Of a DNA stretch of 44,734 nt, positions 8,526-16,399 are shown one piece after another. The position numbers and the translations under genes are program-made. Source of the stretch: SKZT01 sp964478625 (GTDB lineage: Bacteria; Desulfobacterota; Desulfobacteria; Desulfobacterales; SKZT01); NCBI GenBank assembly GCA_964478625.1, contig CAYZJH010000025.1:1-44734 (forward strand), in the 5' to 3' direction. Position 1 is the stretch's first letter. Every line of letters begins with the position of its first letter. Below the pieces are notes generated by a model. The model was not told where the DNA came from. It searched no databases and saw only the letters and a program-made list of their open reading frames with translations.

Positions 8526-9053
8526 TCATTTCCTTTTCTGACCGTCAATTTTACCCAGAATCTGTAACAGGCTTTTTAAGCCGAGAGAGATTCCCTGCAA
8601 TAAAACCAGAGTGAAACCGATAGGAATCATGGATTTAATTACAAAACGGTAGGGAATACCCCCCGGGTCCGGTGATCCTTCCATGATCGACCAGGATGTA
8701 AATGCAAACTTATAAGATGTGGTGATGATAAGATAGCAGCCCGGTATCAGTAGAAAGAGGACACCCATTAGATTAATCCAGGCACGGGCTTTGGGGGTCA
8801 TGCGTTGATAAAAGATATCCACCCGTACATGTCCGTCTTTTAAAAGGGTATATCCTGCACCCATCAGAAAAATAAATGAAAAAAGATGCCATTCCAATTC
8901 CTGGGTAAAAACATAACTGGTTTTGAAAGCATAGCGCATGACCACATCGGTAAATACCACCAGAACCACCAGTAAGGTCACCCAGGAAACAAAACGGCCC
9001 ACCCAGAAGTTTAATGCATCTATCCAGCGGCAGAGCATTTCTGCAAGCTTCAT
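8526..9053 (-). CDS. dctQ: TRAP transporter small permease subunit
   Basis: Four-helix membrane protein (175 residues) matching DctQ: LVVFTDVVMRYAFKTSYVFT, then QELEWHLFSFIFLMGAGYTL and LLKDGHVRVDIFY are typical. It forms the membrane complex with the large permease encoded directly downstream. It is the first gene of the TRAP operon; AAGGAT lies about 7 bases ahead of the ATG. A weak sigma70-like promoter is noted upstream (9140-9169). Confidence 0.92.
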   Translation of the reverse strand: MKLAEMLCRWIDALNFWVGRFVSWVTLLVVLVVFTDVVMRYAFKTSYVFTQELEWHLFSFIFLMGAGYTLLKDGHVRVDIFYQRMTPKARAWINLMGVLFLLIPGCYLIITTSYKFAFTSWSIMEGSPDPGGIPYRFVIKSMIPIGFTLVLLQGISLGLKSLLQILGKIDGQKRK

Positions 9054-9139
9054 TGATTATCCTTGTTTAAAGGCAAGAATAGGGATTGGATATTGGTTCG
9101 TTTAAATTCATCTTGATTAAATAGCATTTATTTTTTTAA

Positions 9140-9169
9140 TAAATATCATTCATTTAAAAGTATAGTCAA
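9140..9169 (-). promoter_or_regulatory. Possible promoter of the TRAP operon
   Basis: Minus strand: TTGACT (9164-9169), an 18-base spacer, then TATTTA (9140-9145), about 90 bases ahead of dctQ in a very AT-rich intergenic region. The match is moderate and unsupported by other signals. Confidence 0.3.
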
Positions 9170-9267
9170 AACCTTTATCTTATTTTATATTCCTGTTCAA
9201 TCAAAAAAAGGGCGCCAAGACTTTTTTATTTCAACACCGGGTGTATGATCACAATGGCAGGAGCCCG

Positions 9268-10143
9268 TTATTTTTCAAACTTTTTTGTGCTGATAATTAT
9301 TCCGGAAAAAACCAGGATAATGCCGATCAGGTGGTAATAGGCCACTTTTTCTTCCAGAAAAATAATGGCAAAGATGGTTCCGAACACAGGCATAAGATGC
9401 ACAAAGGGTCCGGCTCTGTTGGCGCCGATTTCCCTTACTGCTTTGTTCCAGCAGATAAATGCCAGAACAGAAGCGAAAAGCCCGACATAAAGAATGCTGA
9501 CCATGGTAGATGAGTTTATGGGAAATCCGCCCACAAAATAGAGTTCTGCTGCATAAAAAGGAGTGAGGATGATCAGTCCGAAAAAGATGATGGCTTGGAG
9601 GAATACTAGCGGATGAAGGTCTTTGGGGTAATTTTTAAGCATCACCGAATAGGCGGCCCAGGAAAATGCTGCAATAAGTACTAAAAGGTCGCCTGTGTTG
9701 AAAGATAGCTGAATCAACCGGTTGATGTCTGCTTTTAGAATAATGGTGCCGATCCCGGAGACGGAGGCGAGAATTCCGATCAGTTGAATCCGGGTCGGTT
9801 TTTCCCTGTATGCGACCGATGAGATGATTAGAATCAGGATCGGAATAAATGACGTGACCAGAACCGCATTGATGGCCGTTGTGTAATGCATGGCCTTGTA
9901 AATGAGAGTGTTGAAAGTACTGACCCCGAGAAACGCCAGTGTCAGAAGATATGGAACGTGTTTTTTAATCAGATGGTAATTTTGAAATATGAGTCTGAAA
10001 GTAAAAGGAAACAATATCAGAAAAGCTGTGATCCACCGAAAATATCCAAGGGCGACCGGAGGAATAATTTCTGCGATTCCTCTGCTGAGCACAAAGTTGC
10101 CCGACCAGAAGAGGGTGCTCAATATGAGAAATAAATATGCCAT
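9268..10143 (-). CDS. EamA/DMT-family permease
   Basis: A 291-residue protein with about ten membrane helices arranged as two EamA repeats. The first begins ILSTLFWSGNFVLSRGIAE; the second begins near FNTGDLLVLIAAFSWAAYSV and ends HLMPVFGTIFAIIFLEEKV. Members of the drug/metabolite transporter superfamily export amino acids, nucleotides or other metabolites; the substrate cannot be read from sequence. It lies on the same strand as the TRAP operon but 214 bases upstream of it, so it is probably a separate transcript. No clear ribosome binding site is seen at the chosen ATG. Confidence 0.88.
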   Translation of the reverse strand: MAYLFLILSTLFWSGNFVLSRGIAEIIPPVALGYFRWITAFLILFPFTFRLIFQNYHLIKKHVPYLLTLAFLGVSTFNTLIYKAMHYTTAINAVLVTSFIPILILIISSVAYREKPTRIQLIGILASVSGIGTIILKADINRLIQLSFNTGDLLVLIAAFSWAAYSVMLKNYPKDLHPLVFLQAIIFFGLIILTPFYAAELYFVGGFPINSSTMVSILYVGLFASVLAFICWNKAVREIGANRAGPFVHLMPVFGTIFAIIFLEEKVAYYHLIGIILVFSGIIISTKKFEK

Positions 10144-10202
10144 GTAAATTCATTTAGTGGATTCTTTCATGAAAAGCAAACAGAGATATCCGAATCGTAT
10201 CG

Positions 10203-10730
10203 TTATGGATCAGAAGCAATCACTTTCCAATTAATTTTTCCGTCCTCTGAAAGGCCATATTCCAGCAACATTTCTCCACCGATATGGCCGTCTTCAAAAT
10301 GGGCATAAACCCACTTGTAATTCAGGATATGAATTCTGTTTTCATCATAAAATCCCATGGTGCCGCCGAGGACTCCTTCGAAGGGTATCAGGTCACTGCG
10401 TTTAACAAGGTCTTTTCTGATATGACTTATCGGATCTTGAAAGCTGTTCAATTTTAAATCCGGGGATGGCGGAACAAAGTGTAATATCTTTTCAATTTCA
10501 GCTGTTTTTTTTCTTAAGTGTTCGATGGCAGTTTGGGCGATGCTGTAGTTGCTTTTAATGTCGGCAATTTTTTCAGAAAGGATTTTTACTTGATTTTTAT
10601 ACTGATTCAATCTGGTTTTATTCACGATAACGACCATAACCAACAAAGCTATCATGAATAATGCCACGATAACGGCATAAAACTTTATGGTGATTTCTTT
10701 ATGAATCAAATGTTGATAACTGTTCATCAT
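10203..10730 (-). CDS. Membrane-anchored hypothetical protein with coiled coil
   Basis: 175 residues. One membrane helix at about residues 17-36 (FYAVIVALFMIALLVMVVIV) is followed by a heptad-rich region (about 38-85: KNQVKILSEKIADIKSNY, then HLRKKTAEIEKIL) that should form a coiled coil, and then a globular C-terminal domain (FEGVLGGTMGFYDENRIHIL and the region after it). This layout suggests a type II membrane protein with its C-terminal domain in the periplasm. The C-terminal part does not match a family I know. The gene stands alone, 59 bases upstream of the EamA permease gene on the same strand, so the two may be co-transcribed. Confidence 0.7.
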   Translation of the reverse strand: MMNSYQHLIHKEITIKFYAVIVALFMIALLVMVVIVNKTRLNQYKNQVKILSEKIADIKSNYSIAQTAIEHLRKKTAEIEKILHFVPPSPDLKLNSFQDPISHIRKDLVKRSDLIPFEGVLGGTMGFYDENRIHILNYKWVYAHFEDGHIGGEMLLEYGLSEDGKINWKVIASDP

Positions 10731-10985
10731 AAATAACTATTTATCCAATAAGCAAGAGCAGGAAAAGGTTTTCAGATGTTGGGCTTCAGCGCTCAGCATG
10801 CCCCGGGCCCGAACCGATACATAATGGGTCTTTTTACTTCAGATCGATAACCATGTCAATAAATTGACCCTATCCATTCTTATTTCATAATATTGTTTGA
10901 CGTTTTAATGATCAAAAAAAATTTATGCCCTTAATTTTCGCTGGTGTCTGATTTGAATAAATACAAATCGTGTTTTTGACTACAA

Positions 10986-10997
10986 AGGATATATCCT
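10986..10997. promoter_or_regulatory. Palindrome next to the vapBC promoter, likely operator
   Basis: AGGATATATCCT is a perfect 12-base palindrome ending one base before the -35 hexamer of the vapBC promoter. VapB antitoxins, alone or with VapC, bind inverted repeats at their own promoters, so this is a natural autoregulatory site. That it is the operator is inferred from position. Confidence 0.5.
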
Positions 10998-10998
10998 G

Positions 10999-11026
10999 TT
11001 GACATATCCCATGAGGGTGTTACAAT
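10999..11026 (+). promoter_or_regulatory. Sigma70-type promoter of vapBC
   Basis: TTGACA (10999-11004), a 16-base spacer and TACAAT (11021-11026): a near-consensus pair about 75 bases ahead of vapB. It is the strongest promoter match I noticed in the window. Confidence 0.6.
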
Positions 11027-11102
11027 CCGAGATAAAACGTAAAGCTTTGCATAGGGAAATGAAAAAAGGGAAAACCAATAAAACATTTTTCGGAGGATCC
11101 AA

Positions 11103-11339
11103 ATGGGAATTATTAAAACTAAGATTTTTAAAAGCAACCGAAGCCAGGCAGTTCGTCTTTCCAAAGAAGTTGCCTTTCCTGAATCAGTCAAGGATGTAGA
11201 AATCACGGCAATCGGCAATAAACGTATTATTGCTCCCGCGGGTCAATCATGGGATGATTGGTTTGATTCTCCTGGTGTTTCAAGTGATTTTATGACAGAG
11301 CGTAAGCAACCTGAAGACAAGCTCCGGGAGACGTCATAA
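11103..11339 (+). CDS. vapB: VapB-type antitoxin
   Basis: 78-residue antitoxin. The N-terminal half is an AbrB/SpoVT-like swapped-hairpin DNA-binding domain (IIKTKIFKSNRSQAVRLSKE, then VEITAIGNKRIIAP); the C-terminal tail (SWDDWFDSPGVSSDF) is the toxin-binding part typical of VapB. Ribosome binding site GGAGG at 11092-11096, 6 bases before the ATG. It overlaps vapC in TAATG, a one-base overlap that couples their translation. It neutralises VapC and, with it, should repress the operon from the palindrome at 10986. This intact module contrasts with the decayed VapC and Phd remnants near 3.7-4.1 kb. Confidence 0.9.
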   Translation: MGIIKTKIFKSNRSQAVRLSKEVAFPESVKDVEITAIGNKRIIAPAGQSWDDWFDSPGVSSDFMTERKQPEDKLRETS

Positions 11340-11743
11340 TGCTAAAGTATCTTTTGGATACCAACATTGTCATATACACCATGAAAAATCGCCCAAAGCA
11401 AGTGAAATGGCGCTTTAAAATGCATGAAGGCCAAATATGCATTTCCACCGTCACTTTAGGAGAATTGGTTTTTGGGGCTGAATATTCCAAACAGTTGGAA
11501 CGGAATCTGGCAGATATTGAAGCTATGACGGCACGCCTTGAAGTTTTACCTTTTGACAACAAAGCAGCATATCATTTTGGCCGGATACGGGCGGCGTTAT
11601 ATAAGATCGGTCAGCCCATAGGACCTTATGACATGATGATTGCCGGACATGCCAGGTCATTCGGGCTAATCCTTGTAACAAACAATATCAATGAATTTGA
11701 AAGGGTGCCGGGGCTTATACTTGAGAACTGGGCGGAAGAATGA
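11339..11743 (+). CDS. vapC: VapC-type PIN-domain ribonuclease toxin
   Basis: 134-residue PIN-domain toxin. Acidic metal-binding residues are in place: Asp7 (LLDTNIVIY), Glu42 (TLGELVFGAEYS) and Asp98 (IGPYDMMIAGHA), followed by VTNNINEFERVPGL, the standard end of the domain. VapC enzymes cleave specific RNAs, often initiator tRNA or rRNA, when freed from VapB. Length and motif order are normal and there is no sign of decay. It is translated from the ATG that overlaps the vapB stop. Confidence 0.93.
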   Translation: MLKYLLDTNIVIYTMKNRPKQVKWRFKMHEGQICISTVTLGELVFGAEYSKQLERNLADIEAMTARLEVLPFDNKAAYHFGRIRAALYKIGQPIGPYDMMIAGHARSFGLILVTNNINEFERVPGLILENWAEE

Positions 11744-11824
11744 AACTTCTATCATAGAACACAGGAAGAATTTAAAAAACACTATCCGAATCCGAAAAAA
11801 AAGGGGATGTTCAAAGAAAAAAGG

Positions 11825-11852
11825 GTTTCAGTATTCAGTGTCCAGTGTTCAG
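11825..11852. repeat. Short low-complexity CAGT/TTCAG repeat
   Basis: Between vapC and the end of the methyltransferase cluster, the units TTCAG and CAGTGT recur four to five times within about 28 bases. It looks like simple-sequence filler and not an IS end. The rest of 11744-11986 holds no gene, only a GC hairpin at 11929-11943. Confidence 0.35.
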
Positions 11853-11928
11853 GCAATCGTCCCGAGTATCTGGAACCAGTCCTGAAACCTGAACACGGAC
11901 ATCTTTTTATTTATCGTATTGGTTCGGA

Positions 11929-11943
11929 CCCGGCGCAGCCGGG
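11929..11943 (-). terminator. Small GC hairpin after the MttB cluster
   Basis: CCCGGC, a 3-base loop and GCCGGG form a 6-bp GC stem about 45 bases past the stop of the last methyltransferase gene on the minus strand. No T-run follows, so terminator function is uncertain. Confidence 0.35.
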
Positions 11944-11986
11944 CGGAGAGCTTTTAAATAAAAATAATCGCTCAATTTTGTTGAAA

Positions 11987-13435
11987 TTACAGCTTGCTTT
12001 CGGCCTCTTCCGTAATTTTGTGCACGGCTTTGGCAATATTTTCCGGAAGAGGTTCCGGCTGATGTTCTTCCAAAATCCGATCCACTTCTTCCACAGCCCT
12101 TTGGCCTAAAGATTTTCCTCCCTTGGCCTGCCATCCATCGAATCCGGAACGGTCAAACAGGTTCGGATACCAGCGGTCCCGGAAATGATCCAGGGTGTGT
12201 TGACAGTCAAGGTATTGGCCTTCAGGGCCGATCTCGTCGATCAAATCAAGACAAAGGGTTTCATCGGAAATTTCAATGCCTTTCATGAAGGCATCCAGCC
12301 AGCTCAAAATTTCGTTGCATATGGCCAGTTGAGGCAGGGAGCCGCACAGGCCGGATTCGAGATACCCCACATCGTGGACAAAATTGCCGCCGAATATGGC
12401 ATCGGTAAACAGGGTCATTGCGGCTTCAGCGGCAGCTTGTTCATCCACCAGTTTGGATTCGCTGCATCCTGCCAGGGCAAAGGTGGGGATACCCAGAAAA
12501 TGGGCAAAGTCGATAGCCTGTCCTCGTTTTTCAGGGTCAGCATAAGGTTGAATGGTAGTTCGCATATCCAGCATGTTGCCTCCCCACCCGGGCATAATGA
12601 AAGGGGCACCTTCGCGTTTCAACTGTGATATGACCAGTCCTGCAAGCACTCCGGCGTTATTGATAGCCATGGTGGAAGCGATGGTAATCGGGGCTGTTAC
12701 ACCTCCTTGAGCCGACGGAATATAGGTGAACGGAAGTCCTTTTTCAGAAAGGTACAAAAGTTTTTGCAAGGCTTCCTTGTTGTGACGAAGCCCTGTGGTG
12801 ACATTGATATAGCAGGCCGCGATGGGATTTTGGGCCAATGCTTCAGGGCTTCCTGCAACGATTTCAGCCATTTTGACCGCGTCCATGCAACCGGAAAACT
12901 CTGTGGTGACATAGATGATCGGTTTGGTGGTGTAGTTGAGCATGGCTTCCATTTCATAGCGGTCCAGGGTCTCCTGAGGGACATCGGAGGGAAGAAACAT
13001 GCTCATGACAAAATCGATATGTTCAAGGGCATCACAAAGAACCATGCCTTCTTTAATGTCTTTCAAGACAGCCTGCCGTCGTTGGCCGGTGCGATGATCC
13101 AGGATGTTCAGGCAGTCGGACCCGGTACCGAAATAGCTGCGATGCCCTCCTGCCTGTATGACCCGGTTTCCATTTCGATCACAAAGGGTGATTTTTTTGG
13201 GAGCTGTGGCGAACGCCTTTTCCACCAAACCAGATGGAATTCTTACACGGTTGCCGTCACTGACGTGGGCTCCTGCATTTTTGAGAAGGTCGACAGCTTC
13301 CTGTTCATATAACTGGACCCCGGTACGTTCCAGAATTTCGAGACATGCCCAGTAAAGTTTGCGGCACTGGTCTTCTGAGAGCTTTTTCGCATAAGGGCTG
13401 TTCAAGGCCCTCTGATTGCTGCAGATGGTTGTCAT
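11987..13435 (-). CDS. MttB-superfamily methyltransferase (non-pyrrolysine), copy 1
   Basis: 482 residues, close to the usual length of COG5598 trimethylamine-methyltransferase-like proteins. Family features include the N-terminal helix ILERTGVQLYEQEAVDLLKN, the segment AYDR-like RSYFGTGSDCLNILDHRTGQ, the AQGGVTAPITIASTMAINNA loop and GWGGNMLDMRTTIQ. The frame is uninterrupted and ends in TAA, so there is no pyrrolysine codon; it therefore belongs with MtgB-like members that demethylate quaternary amines such as betaines rather than trimethylamine. It would transfer a methyl group to the cobalt of the corrinoid protein encoded 99 bases upstream (13535-14170). Ribosome binding site AGGAAGG is about 8 bases ahead of the ATG. 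It is the last gene of the cluster. Its substrate is unknown. It is more distant from the two shorter MttB-like proteins of this cluster than they are from each other. Confidence 0.85.
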   Translation of the reverse strand: MTTICSNQRALNSPYAKKLSEDQCRKLYWACLEILERTGVQLYEQEAVDLLKNAGAHVSDGNRVRIPSGLVEKAFATAPKKITLCDRNGNRVIQAGGHRSYFGTGSDCLNILDHRTGQRRQAVLKDIKEGMVLCDALEHIDFVMSMFLPSDVPQETLDRYEMEAMLNYTTKPIIYVTTEFSGCMDAVKMAEIVAGSPEALAQNPIAACYINVTTGLRHNKEALQKLLYLSEKGLPFTYIPSAQGGVTAPITIASTMAINNAGVLAGLVISQLKREGAPFIMPGWGGNMLDMRTTIQPYADPEKRGQAIDFAHFLGIPTFALAGCSESKLVDEQAAAEAAMTLFTDAIFGGNFVHDVGYLESGLCGSLPQLAICNEILSWLDAFMKGIEISDETLCLDLIDEIGPEGQYLDCQHTLDHFRDRWYPNLFDRSGFDGWQAKGGKSLGQRAVEEVDRILEEHQPEPLPENIAKAVHKITEEAESKL

Positions 13436-13534
13436 TTATGGTTTCCTTCCTGATGAATATGAGATTATGGTTTCAATAAATGGTTATGATTTCGCAAAAG
13501 GCTCTGGTTTTTATCAATCAAATCGGGTTGTTGG

Positions 13535-14170
13535 TTAATTGGTCATATAGGTTTTAGCGATTCGGACAGCAGAGCCTGCATCATAGCCGTAGCCGTCTGC
13601 TCCTATTTCCTTTGCAAAATTTTCCGTAACCGGCGCACCGCCCACAAGTACTTTGACCTGATCACGAATCCCTGCGTTCTCTATGGCTTCCAGTGTTTCT
13701 CGCATTTTGGGCATGGTGGTCGTTAACAAGGCAGACATCCCAACTATATCAGCATGGTTTTCCTTGATAGCATCCACAAAGGCTTCAGGAGAAACATCCG
13801 TGCCCAGATCGATGACTGAAAAACCGGCCCCTTCCATAAGCATTTTCACCAGGTTTTTGCCGATATCGTGCAGGTCCCCCTGAACCGTTCCGAGTACCAT
13901 GATTCCTGAGATGACATTTTCCTCTTCTGTCAGCTGTGGTTTTAATATTTCCACACCTCCGCTCATGGCTTTGGCAGACATTAGAACTTCCGGAATAAAC
14001 ATTTCCTCAGTTTCCATTTTTTCACCGACGATGTTCATCCCTGCAATCAGACCGTCCTCCATGATTTCTCTGGCCGGAATGCCTGCATTTAACAGTTCCA
14101 GAATTAACAGTTTAATTTTATCTTCATCTCCTTTTACAACCGCTTCGGTAAGTACCTGAAGATTTGACAT
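13535..14170 (-). CDS. Corrinoid (B12-binding) methyl-carrier protein, MtbC/MttC type
   Basis: 211 residues. Residues 1-85 form the helical cap domain of methyltransferase corrinoid proteins (LILELLNAGIPAREIMEDGL, then EVLMSAKAMSGGVEIL). From residue 90 a Rossmann-like cobalamin domain follows with the base-off motif D99-L-H101-D-I-G104 (GTVQGDLHDIGKN), then VGMSALLTTTMPKMRETLEA and VKVLVGGAPVT. His101 would ligate cobalt. It carries the methyl group between an MttB-like protein and a downstream methyl acceptor. AAGGAGGA lies 8 bases ahead of the ATG, the best ribosome binding site of the cluster, in line with the need for a carrier protein in quantity. It sits between two MttB-like genes and is the only corrinoid protein of this type seen here. 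No RamA-like activase is visible. Confidence 0.92.
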   Translation of the reverse strand: MSNLQVLTEAVVKGDEDKIKLLILELLNAGIPAREIMEDGLIAGMNIVGEKMETEEMFIPEVLMSAKAMSGGVEILKPQLTEEENVISGIMVLGTVQGDLHDIGKNLVKMLMEGAGFSVIDLGTDVSPEAFVDAIKENHADIVGMSALLTTTMPKMRETLEAIENAGIRDQVKVLVGGAPVTENFAKEIGADGYGYDAGSAVRIAKTYMTN

Positions 14171-14210
14171 GATGATTTCCTCCTTAATTATATTATTTGG
14201 ATTACATTAG

Positions 14211-15449
14211 TTACAAAAGGAAAGCTTTTCCCGTATTTCTCAGAGTGTGATCATCCCGCATATAATTTGGATTGCTGCCATTTCGGGCGATACAGTCAAA
14301 GCCTTCGGGGTCATAGGGTTCCAGGGTAAATTCAGGTGCCTGCTCGGGTAATGTTTCACGACACAGTTCGATATGTCTTTCCAGTTTAGCAATGGAAAAG
14401 GAAATCAGTTCCCGCAAAAAACCAAAGCAATGACGCATATGGTGAAATCCGTATTTTTTCATGATTGAAAATCCATTGACAGCATCCTGCTCGGCTTGTT
14501 TATTCGGATGATCCTGGCTTGTGGTACAGGCGGTCTGAATGGATGGAAGCCCCAGCTTTCGGTTTATTTTATCCTGAAGCAGGTTTGCGATATTGTGAGA
14601 AATCATTCCCAGGTCCACCGCATAATTTTTCTGGATGTTGGCAATAGACGGCAACCCGGCATGAACGACCGTTATGCCGGGATTGATAAGCTGAGTCAGG
14701 GCAACACCGAACAAGCCTTCAGCATGGGTCAATGTTAATAATCCGGACATGGAATAAGGGCCGGAAAGCCCTGCCATGGGCATGGTGGAAACATAAATGG
14801 GAATGTTTTTTTCCACGCATGAAAAAAATGAGTCCATCATGGAGTTGATCAGGTTTAAGGGGCTGTTGATGATGGAAAATTGAACCGTCAGTTTTCCCCG
14901 GGTGTCGACGATTTCTTTTGCCCTGGCAATACCTTCCTCGGTAACAACTGCGGCATATATAGGTTTGTCACAATGTTCGACAATGGTATCGAGTACTTTG
15001 ATCTCCTCGCCTTTGATCAGTACCCCTCTTGCCATGAAATTGACGACATCGGCTTCATTGGCAATGGTGGCAATCTTTTTCAAATGTTCAAACGTAGGGG
15101 GTATTAAATCACGGGTCGTATCGTCATACACAAAAGGGGCGGTTCCGCCTATGCCGAATGAATTTTCCGGAATCCAGTATTGATCCCGTTTGGGGGCAGT
15201 GGAGAGTGTTTGCTCGATCAGTGGTGAAAGGATATGAAGATGTCCGGTTTCTTCGTCATAAGCCGCCATTCCGGTGTCTTCAAAAATCTGACGGACCCTC
15301 CGTGATGCAACCTTGACTCCCACTTCCTCCAGCACCCGAAGGGCATCCTGATGGATTGTGTCAAGCAGATCTATATTGTCCAGGTCTTTGTTTCTTTCAT
15401 TCATTTTGATCTTCTCCGTATCGACGGATTCTGTTTTTATGTCATACAT
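14211..15449 (-). CDS. MttB-superfamily methyltransferase (non-pyrrolysine), copy 2
   Basis: 412 residues from the ATG at 15449, which has GGAG about 8 bases upstream and overlaps the end of the metallo-hydrolase gene by 8 bases, so the pair is coupled. An upstream ATG at 15503 lies deep in that gene and is unlikely. Features include ALRVLEEVGVKV, the SFGIGGTAPFVYDDTTRDLI segment, STMPMAGLSGPYSMSGLLTL and GITVVHAGLPSIA. It is shorter than classic MttB. It is clearly homologous along its whole length to copy 3 (18190-19404), sharing for instance GGTAPxxYDD, MPMAGxSxPYS and YGFHxxRHxFxFLR. It ends in TAA with no internal amber codon. It probably methylates the corrinoid protein encoded 40 bases downstream. 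Two such close paralogues in one operon suggest a heteromer or two related substrates. Confidence 0.85.
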   Translation of the reverse strand: MYDIKTESVDTEKIKMNERNKDLDNIDLLDTIHQDALRVLEEVGVKVASRRVRQIFEDTGMAAYDEETGHLHILSPLIEQTLSTAPKRDQYWIPENSFGIGGTAPFVYDDTTRDLIPPTFEHLKKIATIANEADVVNFMARGVLIKGEEIKVLDTIVEHCDKPIYAAVVTEEGIARAKEIVDTRGKLTVQFSIINSPLNLINSMMDSFFSCVEKNIPIYVSTMPMAGLSGPYSMSGLLTLTHAEGLFGVALTQLINPGITVVHAGLPSIANIQKNYAVDLGMISHNIANLLQDKINRKLGLPSIQTACTTSQDHPNKQAEQDAVNGFSIMKKYGFHHMRHCFGFLRELISFSIAKLERHIELCRETLPEQAPEFTLEPYDPEGFDCIARNGSNPNYMRDDHTLRNTGKAFLL

Positions 15450-16320
15450 GATATATCTCCTCTCTCTTGATATGGGTGTGATATCCGTCGTGGGCAAATT
15501 CAATTCCGTCGAAATTTTTTCCCAGGTTCATGTAATCATCGTAGCTGCGGTTCCAATATTCCTCCAGATGAATAAACAGCACCCGCCGTGCATTGATTCG
15601 GCGTGATAAGGCCAGGGTTTCTTCAAATGTATAGAGCGTGGTTCTGGAAATGTGGCCCCCTGGATACACAAACCCGTGTTTCAGCCCCGTTTCAAAAATT
15701 CCCGGCTGGATAACCAACAGGTCGGCATCAGCCACCTCCGGATGGTTTTCAGGAAAAGGCTTGATATCGCACGGGGCATAAACAACTCGCGTACCGTATT
15801 TTTCAAAAATATATATAAAAGCCTTTTGGGTTCCTCTGTCTACGCCGATGGCTCTGATAGTCATTTCTCCGATTTTTGTTCCGGTTTTAAAGGAAATTGT
15901 TTCAATAAAACCCTGTGTTTCATAATAGTCGATCAGCGGCCCATAGGCCGATCGAATTTTTTTGATCCGCCTGTAAAGGTACTCTGGAAGAATAAGCCGA
16001 ATTGTTTTCTCCGGGTAGGCCTTCCATGTGCGGAAATCAAGGGCAATTTGTTCCACAACTCTAAAGCCTTCCACATGATCTGGGTCCAGATGCGAAAATA
16101 TCAGAAAATCCACATGCCTGATTCTGCATCGGTTGAGCTGTACTGCAATTTCAGCCGGAGTGTCGATGAGCAAATTTTCATCGTGAAAAAAGGCACTGGG
16201 TCCGGTTCGTTCATAAGGTACACCTTTTTTGCGGGCTTCGGCGCAGACTCGACAATTGCAACAGGGTTTGGGGATCACAGTGCATCCCCCGGAGCCCAGT
16301 ATGGTGATTTTAATTGACAT
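15442..16320 (-). CDS. Metallo-beta-lactamase-fold hydrolase, PhnP-like
   Basis: 292 residues, cytoplasmic. N-terminal LGSGGC is followed by a cysteine cluster with the spacing C21-x-C23-x-x-C26, as in the structural zinc site of PhnP-type phosphodiesterases. The active-site motif is SHLDPDHVEG, i.e. H77-x-D79-x-D81-H82; most MBL enzymes have His where Asp79 stands. Later ligands are likely in GGHISRTT and in FIHLEEYW near the C-terminus. PhnP and its relatives open cyclic phosphates; others in this fold (lactonases, PqqB) act on other rings or esters. The gene lies between asparagine synthetase (79 bases) and MttB copy 2 (8-base overlap), so it is part of the same pathway. The substrate is unknown. 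Confidence 0.8.
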   Translation of the reverse strand: MSIKITILGSGGCTVIPKPCCNCRVCAEARKKGVPYERTGPSAFFHDENLLIDTPAEIAVQLNRCRIRHVDFLIFSHLDPDHVEGFRVVEQIALDFRTWKAYPEKTIRLILPEYLYRRIKKIRSAYGPLIDYYETQGFIETISFKTGTKIGEMTIRAIGVDRGTQKAFIYIFEKYGTRVVYAPCDIKPFPENHPEVADADLLVIQPGIFETGLKHGFVYPGGHISRTTLYTFEETLALSRRINARRVLFIHLEEYWNRSYDDYMNLGKNFDGIEFAHDGYHTHIKREEIYHV

Positions 16321-16399
16321 TCAATCCTAAAGGAAATTTATCGCTTAGCTCAGAATGAAAAAATCCCGCTTATAGTTTGTCGCCAGATCATCTAAATTG

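Larger units (their letters stand above)
10731..11102. other. Divergent intergenic region carrying vapBC control signals
   Basis: About 370 bases between the minus-strand hypothetical gene and plus-strand vapB. The right half holds the palindrome, promoter and ribosome binding site of vapBC (separate entries). The left half (10741-10980) shows nothing I can support beyond a short GC-rich patch (CCCCGGGCCCG) near 10800. Confidence 0.5.
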
